From the NCBI GenBank assembly GCA_943324725.2, contig CALPMR020000181.1:1-6348 (forward strand): a DNA stretch of 6,348 nt, given 5' to 3'. The translations under genes were made by a program, and so were the position numbers. Positions 1-6,348 of this stretch are shown in pieces. The notes below the pieces were generated by a model. The model searched no databases. It saw only the letters and a list, made by a program, of their open reading frames with translations, and was not told the DNA's origin. This DNA comes from Bordetella parapertussis (lineage in GTDB: Bacteria; Cyanobacteriota; Cyanobacteriia; PCC-6307; Cyanobiaceae). Position 1 is the first letter of the stretch. Each line of letters opens with the position of its first letter.

Positions 1-2902
<2,902 letters not shown>

Positions 2903-2906
<4 letters not shown>

Positions 2907-3652
2907 GCCGAACGCCGCGCCCGCGCTCGTCGTCCTACGACGAATCCTGGGGCCGCTCCTCCGGTCGTCCCAGTGGGCGCTCCGGCGAGCGCCCCGAATC
3001 GCGCTATGAGCGCGCCGCGCCGCGGCAGCGCGAGCAGGAAGACGAGCGGGCCTATGAGCGCGGTTACGAGGGCGGCGGCCGCCGCAGCCCAACCACCGGC
3101 GGTGGCGGCGGCAGAGGTCCTGGCAGCAACGGCGGCGGTGGCGGCCCCACCGGCGACGGCAAGACCTTCAAATTCAATGTGGCCACCGTGGCCGTGCTGG
3201 CCGGTGTGCTGATCGTGGGCGTCGGCATCGGCACCGTTCTCTCCAGCACCACCCAGGGCGATCAGGGCAACATCGCCAGCAGCCAGCAACTGGACATGGC
3301 CGTGCCCGATCCGGAGTTCTGCCGCCAGTGGGGGGCGAGCGCCTTTGTGATCGATGTGGAGATGTACACGACCATGAACCCCAGCAGCAGCTTCGTGACC
3401 CAGCCCACCCTCAAGCCGGGCTGCGTGATCCGGCGGGAGAACTGGAGCGTGCTGCAAAAGGAGGGCGCCGTGACGGCTGAGCAGATGCGCCAGTGCAAAC
3501 AGCGGATGAACACCTTCGCCTACATCGGTTCGGTCAAGGACAAGCCGATCGTGCGCTGCGTCTATCAGACCGACATCAGCGAAAACAAGTTCATCACCAA
3601 GGGCGTCGCCGATGACGCCGCCGGCATCACCCCGGAAGCCAACCAGTTCTGA
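2903..3652 (+). CDS. DUF3172 family membrane-anchored protein, unknown function
   Basis: I recognise this as a DUF3172 family protein conserved in cyanobacteria; no function is established that I know of. The 249 residues divide into three parts. Residues 1-88 are a low-complexity region, first Arg/Ser/Glu-rich (1-62), then Gly-rich with two long glycine runs (66-70, 77-81). Residues about 93-113 form one hydrophobic membrane segment ([18 protein letters not shown]). Residues 115-249 are a soluble domain with four cysteines (C140, C174, C198, C219). The Arg-rich N-terminus predicts a cytoplasmic tail and a C-terminal domain in the thylakoid lumen or periplasm, where the cysteines could pair. 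The long N-terminal tail makes it longer than the DUF3172 proteins I recall. The GTG start shares GTGA with the ndhM stop, suggesting coupled translation and a possible link to NDH-1; that link is inference. No Shine-Dalgarno sequence is seen. Confidence 0.88.
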
Positions 3653-3663
3653 GCGGAACGCTC
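3651..3663 (+). terminator. Small hairpin at the DUF3172 stop codon
   Basis: GAGCG-GAA-CGCTC forms a 5-base-pair stem with a 3-base loop that begins inside the TGA stop of the DUF3172 gene. A second short stem, CGGCG-CAA-CGCCG, follows at 3673-3685. Neither is followed by a good run of T (only GGTTTGG at 3691). They could help end transcription of ndhM-DUF3172, but in such GC-rich DNA small stems are common. Confidence 0.3.
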
Positions 3664-3702
3664 CGGCCTGCCCGGCGCAACGCCGCGCCCGGTTTGGCGG
3701 CG

Positions 3703-3735
3703 GCCAGGGCCCTTCCAGCCGCGCCCGTCCCTGGC
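3703..3735. repeat. 7-base inverted repeat flanked by direct repeats
   Basis: GCCAGGG at 3703-3709 is the exact reverse complement of CCCTGGC at 3729-3735, with 19 bases between. The direct repeat GGCGGCGGCC overlaps both arms (3696-3705 and 3733-3742). The element lies in the convergent gap after the DUF3172 gene and may be part of a terminator region; there is no T tract. Confidence 0.4.
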
Positions 3736-3814
3736 GGCGGCCTCGCTGCCTTCCGCGCACAGGACCTGGCTGATGGCCGGCTGCACCGGCGAGCAGCGCC
3801 CAGCTCGCTGCGGC

Positions 3815-3878
3815 GACACAGCCGATGTTCGACACAGCCGATGTTCGGCGCTGTCGACGAGCGGCGCTGTCGATGAGC
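3815..3878. repeat. Two adjacent 16-base tandem duplications (A-A-B-B')
   Basis: Unit A, GACACAGCCGATGTTC, occurs twice without a gap (3815-3830 and 3831-3846) with no mismatch. It is followed directly by unit B, GGCGCTGTCGACGAGC (3847-3862), and B' (3863-3878), which differs by one base (C to T). Both units are 16 bases long. B is also a partial inverted copy of A: CGACA..CCGA in A pairs with TCGG..TGTCG in B, giving an interrupted stem around the A-B junction. The array lies in the convergent gap immediately downstream of rbcR and does not extend into either gene. Confidence 0.9.
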
Positions 3879-3897
3879 GGAGACCCAGCTCCGCTCA
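3874..3897 (-). terminator. rbcR: 9-base-pair hairpin starting at the rbcR stop codon
   Basis: TGAGCGGAG at 3874-3882 is perfectly complementary to CTCCGCTCA at 3889-3897, with a 6-base loop. In the rbcR reading direction the stem begins exactly with the TGA stop. It is the strongest hairpin I found in the convergent gap, and being symmetric it could act for both strands. There is no T tract on either side, so a classical intrinsic terminator is not proven; it may instead stabilise the mRNA 3' end. It overlaps the last 5 bases of the adjacent 16-base duplication. Confidence 0.5.
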
Positions 3898-4881
3898 GCC
3901 GACGGTGCCGCCGCTGCTGTCGCCGCGGCTGGCCCCTCCCCCCTGCCGCAGCGGGCTGTCGGGGCTGGCGAACACCGGCAGCACCTCCTTGCGGAAGGCT
4001 TCAGCCGCCCGGGAGCAGTAGCGGGCGGGGTGGGTGATCAACTTCAGCTGGCGGCGCACCATCAGATCGGCCACCTGGGGCCGGTGGAGCGTGCCAGCCG
4101 CCAGCTCCCGCTCAATCGACACCACCGGCAGGAAGGCGGCGCCGAGGCCTGCCTGCACAGCATTCTTGATCGCTTCAAAGGAGTTGAGCTCCATCTCGAT
4201 CTTGAGCCGGCCGACATCGAGCTTGGAGCGCAGCAGCAGCTGATCCACCATCTTGCGGGTGGTGGACTGGGCATCGAGGCAGACGAAGCCGAGCCGGTAG
4301 AGGTCGTCCTTGGTGAGTTCCGGCAAGCGGGCCAACGGATGCTTGGGCGGCAGCACCAGGGCCAGCTCATCGCTGGCGTAGGGCACCACCTGCAACAGAT
4401 CATTGAGCTCGCCGGGCAGCTCGCCGCCGATGATCGCCAGGTCGATCTGGCCGTTGGCCACACTCCAGCCGGTGCGGCGGGTGCTGTGCACCTGCAGCTG
4501 CACCGCCACATCGGGATATTTCTGGCGGAACAGGCCGATCATGCGCGGCATCAGATAGGTGCCCGTCGTCTGGCTGGCCCCGACCACCAGCGAGCCCCCC
4601 TTGAGGTTGTGCAGATCGTCGATGGCGCGGCAGGCTTCCTGGCACTGGCTGAGGATGCGATCGCAGTAGCTCAGCAGCAGATGGCCGGCCTCGGTGAGCT
4701 GGGCCTTGCGACCGCCCCGATCGAACAGGGAGACATCCAGCTGCTTCTCCAGGTTCTGGATCTGCAGGCTCACCGCCGGCTGCGTGACATAGAGGCTGTC
4801 GGCGGCCTTCTTGAAGCTGCCTTCGCTGGCGATCGCCCGCAGGATGCGCAGCTGATCGAGGGTGAAGGGGAGATCGGCCAT
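3895..4881 (-). CDS. rbcR: LysR-type regulator RbcR (CbbR/Ycf30 family)
   Basis: RbcR is the cyanobacterial and red-algal-plastid LysR-type regulator associated with RuBisCO and carbon-fixation genes; family members sense Calvin-cycle or photorespiratory metabolites and NADPH. The protein has 328 residues. The N-terminal winged helix-turn-helix (about 5-64) has the very conserved [20 protein letters not shown] and [16 protein letters not shown] segments. A linker helix follows (about 65-90), then the two-lobe effector domain (about 95-300), with [13 protein letters not shown] at 101-113 forming part of the usual ligand pocket. The last ~18 residues are a Gly/Ser-rich tail that looks lineage-specific. 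The ATG at 4881-4879 precedes the conserved [10 protein letters not shown] start; no Shine-Dalgarno sequence is visible. The gene diverges from the NnrU/ndhF pair, a common arrangement for LysR regulators and a target, but control of those neighbours is inference. A paralogue such as NdhR is the main alternative; the N-terminus favours RbcR. Confidence 0.92.
   Translation of the reverse strand: MADLPFTLDQLRILRAIASEGSFKKAADSLYVTQPAVSLQIQNLEKQLDVSLFDRGGRKAQLTEAGHLLLSYCDRILSQCQEACRAIDDLHNLKGGSLVVGASQTTGTYLMPRMIGLFRQKYPDVAVQLQVHSTRRTGWSVANGQIDLAIIGGELPGELNDLLQVVPYASDELALVLPPKHPLARLPELTKDDLYRLGFVCLDAQSTTRKMVDQLLLRSKLDVGRLKIEMELNSFEAIKNAVQAGLGAAFLPVVSIERELAAGTLHRPQVADLMVRRQLKLITHPARYCSRAAEAFRKEVLPVFASPDSPLRQGGGASRGDSSGGTVG
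4657..4664. repeat. HIP1 palindrome GCGATCGC
   Basis: Exact copy of the highly iterated palindrome of cyanobacterial genomes, inside rbcR. It supports a cyanobacterial source; no local function is implied. Confidence 0.85.
4829..4836. repeat. HIP1 palindrome GCGATCGC (10-base form GGCGATCGCC)
   Basis: Second exact copy, inside rbcR near the helix-turn-helix region; here the palindrome extends to 10 bases (4828-4837). Confidence 0.85.
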
Positions 4882-5098
4882 GGAGGGGCCCGGAGGGCCG
4901 GCACCGGCGAGCAGAGGTGAAATCTAGAGGGCAGAACCGGTGGCCCTGATCGAGCGTCACATCCGGGTCGACTGGATGAACCTACCGGCCAGACCCGCGG
5001 CCATGCCCCCCATCGCTGGCCCGAGCCCCGGCTGAAGTCCTGGCCCGGCAGCGATCCTCGCCGTCGCGCCCAGCCGCACACCAGCGGGCTCGGCGGCT

Positions 5099-5114
5099 GG
5101 CGAGAATCCTCGCC
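5099..5114. promoter_or_regulatory. Dyad in the leader of the NnrU/Z-ISO-like gene
   Basis: GGCGAG-AATC-CTCGCC is a perfect 6-base inverted repeat with a 4-base centre, ending 22 bases before the ATG at 5137. ATCCTCGCC from its right part also occurs as a direct repeat at 5054-5062. It lies in the 255-base divergent gap between rbcR and the NnrU-family gene. It could be a protein-binding dyad or an mRNA hairpin in the leader. It does not have the AT-rich T-N11-A form typical of LysR sites, and chance is possible in this GC-rich DNA. Confidence 0.4.
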
Positions 5115-5136
5115 TCCCCATTGCTTCCCGATCCCC

Positions 5137-5874
5137 ATGGCCAGTGGCGGCGCCAACCCCAGCAGCCTGGTGATGCTGGCCCTGCTGCTGGGCTTCGCCC
5201 TGCTGCACAGCGGCGGCGCCTCGCTGCGGGCCTGGGGTGTGGAGCGGATCGGCGAGCGGGCCTGGCGGCTGCTGTTCGCCGCCCTCAGCATCCCGGCGGC
5301 CGTGGTGGTGATCGGCTACTTCCTGGCCCACCGCTACGACGGTGTGCGCCTCTGGAACCTGCAGGACCAGCCCTGGATCGTGCCGCTGGTCTGGGTCGGC
5401 ACCGCCATCAGCTTCCTGTTCCTGTATCCGGCCACCTACAACCTGCTGGAGATTCCGGCGCTGCTCAAGCCCCAGGTGCGGCTCTATGCCACGGGAATCA
5501 TCCGGGTGAGCCGCCATCCCCAGGCGGTGGGGCAGATCCTCTGGTGCGCCACCCACCTGCTCTGGATCGGCACCAGCTTCACGGCCTGGGCCTGTTTCGG
5601 CCTGATCGCCCATCATCTGTTCGCGGTCTGGAACGGCGATCGCCGCCTGCACAACCGCTTCGGAACGGCCTTCGAGGAGCTCAGGGCCAGCACCTCGCTC
5701 ATCCCCTTCCAGGCGGTGCTCGATGGGCGCCAGAAGCTGGTGCTGGCGGAGTTCCTGCGCCCGTCCCAGCTGGGCATCGCCATCGCGGTGGGCCTGTTCT
5801 GGTGGGCGCACCGCTACATCGGCGTGGCCGCCACCGCCTTCGCCCGCAGCAGCGTCGGCCACTGGCTGGCCTGA
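5137..5874 (+). CDS. NnrU family membrane protein, probable zeta-carotene isomerase (Z-ISO)
   Basis: This is a 245-residue polytopic membrane protein of the NnrU family, which includes plant 15-cis-zeta-carotene isomerase (Z-ISO). Z-ISO is a heme-b enzyme that converts tri-cis-zeta-carotene, the Pds product, to 9,9'-di-cis-zeta-carotene. Hydrophobic segments lie near residues 10-29, 45-63, 79-97, 131-165 and 211-232. Conserved-looking histidines occur in LLHSGG (H24), SRHPQAVG (H127), ATHLLWIG (H140) and IAHHLFAVW (H159, H160). Plant Z-ISO uses two histidines as heme ligands; H24 is my candidate for one, but the assignment needs an alignment. The original NnrU name comes from denitrification loci; no denitrification gene is seen here, and proximity to pds and crtB supports a carotenoid role. 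The ATG at 5137 opens the frame; Met13 is an alternative start. The leader is pyrimidine-rich without a Shine-Dalgarno sequence. ndhF follows 84 bases later on the same strand. Confidence 0.88.
   Translation: MASGGANPSSLVMLALLLGFALLHSGGASLRAWGVERIGERAWRLLFAALSIPAAVVVIGYFLAHRYDGVRLWNLQDQPWIVPLVWVGTAISFLFLYPATYNLLEIPALLKPQVRLYATGIIRVSRHPQAVGQILWCATHLLWIGTSFTAWACFGLIAHHLFAVWNGDRRLHNRFGTAFEELRASTSLIPFQAVLDGRQKLVLAEFLRPSQLGIAIAVGLFWWAHRYIGVAATAFARSSVGHWLA
5636..5643. repeat. HIP1 palindrome GCGATCGC (10-base form GGCGATCGCC)
   Basis: Third exact copy, inside the NnrU-family gene; the palindrome extends to 10 bases (5635-5644). Confidence 0.85.
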
Positions 5875-5893
5875 TCGGCTTGTCCTGATCGGC
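5870..5893. repeat. 10-base direct repeat across the NnrU-gene stop
   Basis: CCTGATCGGC occurs at 5870-5879 and 5884-5893, a 14-base period. The first copy contains the TGA stop at 5872-5874. The second copy provides an in-frame-looking TGA context only by repetition. It may be a small slippage duplication. Function unknown. Confidence 0.6.
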
Positions 5894-5958
5894 GGCCCAG
5901 CACACGACCCGGATCCAGGGGCCACGCTGCCTACACTCCCAGCAGCCGATCCAGCCGG

Positions 5959-6348
5959 ATGCCGTCCGCAGCCCAGCTTGCCTGGTTGATCCCGGTGCTC
6001 CCCTTGCTCGGGGCTTGTCTCTCCGGTCTCGGGTTGATCACCTTCAACCGCACCGTCAACCGTCTGCGCAAACCGGTGGCGGTGATGCTGCTCACCTGTG
6101 TGGGCGCCGCCGCCGTACTCAGTTACGCCGTTCTGATCGAACAGCTGGCCGGAGCCGGCATGACCGAGGTGCTGTTCGACTGGGCCAGTGCCGGCAGCTT
6201 CAACCTGCAGATGGGCTTCCGCGTCGACCCCCTCGGCGCGGTGATGCTGGCCCTGGTCACCACCATCGCCCTGCTGGTGATGGTTTATTCCGATGGCTAC
6301 ATGGCCCACGACAAGGGCTATGTGCGCTTCTTCACCTATCTGGCCCTG
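5959..6348 (+). CDS. ndhF: NAD(P)H-quinone oxidoreductase subunit 5, 5' part only
   Basis: NdhF is one of the antiporter-like membrane subunits of thylakoid NDH-1, forming part of the proton-pumping arm. The window holds the first 130 codons with no stop before the edge; a full protein is usually about 650-680 residues. The translation begins MPSAAQLAWLIPVLPLLGA and contains VDPLGAVMLALVTTIALLVM (89-108) followed by YSDGYMAHDKGYVRFFTYL (110-128), which is diagnostic for NDH-1 subunit 5. Three hydrophobic segments lie at about 7-27, 39-60 and 91-110. The AWLIPVLPLLGA start and the DGYMAHDKGYVRFF block resemble NdhF1 (respiration and cyclic flow) rather than the NdhF3/F4 of CO2-uptake complexes; this is judged from memory of the families. 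The ATG at 5959 precedes the conserved first helix and lacks a clear Shine-Dalgarno sequence. It lies 84 bases after the NnrU-family gene, so co-transcription is possible; a weak TACACT at 5932-5937 is the only -10-like box. Confidence 0.95.
   Translation, partial: MPSAAQLAWLIPVLPLLGACLSGLGLITFNRTVNRLRKPVAVMLLTCVGAAAVLSYAVLIEQLAGAGMTEVLFDWASAGSFNLQMGFRVDPLGAVMLALVTTIALLVMVYSDGYMAHDKGYVRFFTYLAL

Noticed and set aside
4030..4920. 296-codon open frame on the plus strand opposite rbcR
   Set aside because: Antisense shadow of rbcR; composition is typical of antisense GC-rich frames.
4921..4926. -10-like TAGATT on the minus strand upstream of rbcR
   Set aside because: Plausible position, but no -35-like partner and no clear T-N11-A LysR autoregulatory site around it.
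4882..5136. Classical LysR binding site in the rbcR / NnrU-family gap
   Set aside because: The gap is GC-rich and I found no AT-rich interrupted palindrome of the T-N11-A or ATCAAT type.
4957..6309. 450-codon open frame on the minus strand opposite the NnrU-family gene and ndhF
   Set aside because: It spans two well-supported genes and the gap between them, is Gly/Gln/His-rich, and has no recognisable domain.

Overview
The window looks like a chromosomal segment of a high-GC unicellular cyanobacterium, most likely an alpha-cyanobacterium of the Cyanobium / Synechococcus group. The evidence is the gene content (cyanobacterial phytoene synthase and plant-type phytoene desaturase, NDH-1 subunits M and F, RbcR, a DUF3172 protein), strong GC bias at third codon positions, and three copies of the cyanobacterial HIP1 palindrome GCGATCGC. 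The gene order matches, from memory, the order around the same genes in marine picocyanobacteria. No mobile element, phage gene, CRISPR array or RNA gene is visible.

Layout from left to right. On the minus strand, crtB (phytoene synthase, 3' end just outside the window) follows pds/crtP (phytoene desaturase) with a 4-base GTGA overlap. A divergent gap of 260 bases then carries a GC-rich minisatellite of 20/21-base units. On the plus strand, ndhM and a DUF3172 membrane-anchored protein are also joined by a GTGA overlap. A convergent gap of 242 bases holds two adjacent 16-base tandem duplications and several hairpins. Next comes rbcR on the minus strand. After a 255-base divergent gap there is, on the plus strand, an NnrU-family membrane protein that resembles 15-cis-zeta-carotene isomerase (Z-ISO), then the first 130 codons of ndhF, which runs off the right edge.

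How the genes fit together. CrtB makes 15-cis-phytoene. Pds desaturates it to tri-cis-zeta-carotene and passes the electrons to plastoquinone. The NnrU/Z-ISO-like protein is a good candidate for isomerising that product. NdhM and NdhF are parts of the thylakoid NDH-1 complex, which reduces the same plastoquinone pool. RbcR is a LysR-type regulator linked to carbon fixation. The neighbourhood is therefore photosynthetic core metabolism rather than an accessory island.

The least explained items are the minisatellite between pds and ndhM, the DUF3172 protein coupled to ndhM, the paired duplications before rbcR, and the identity of the NnrU-family protein.
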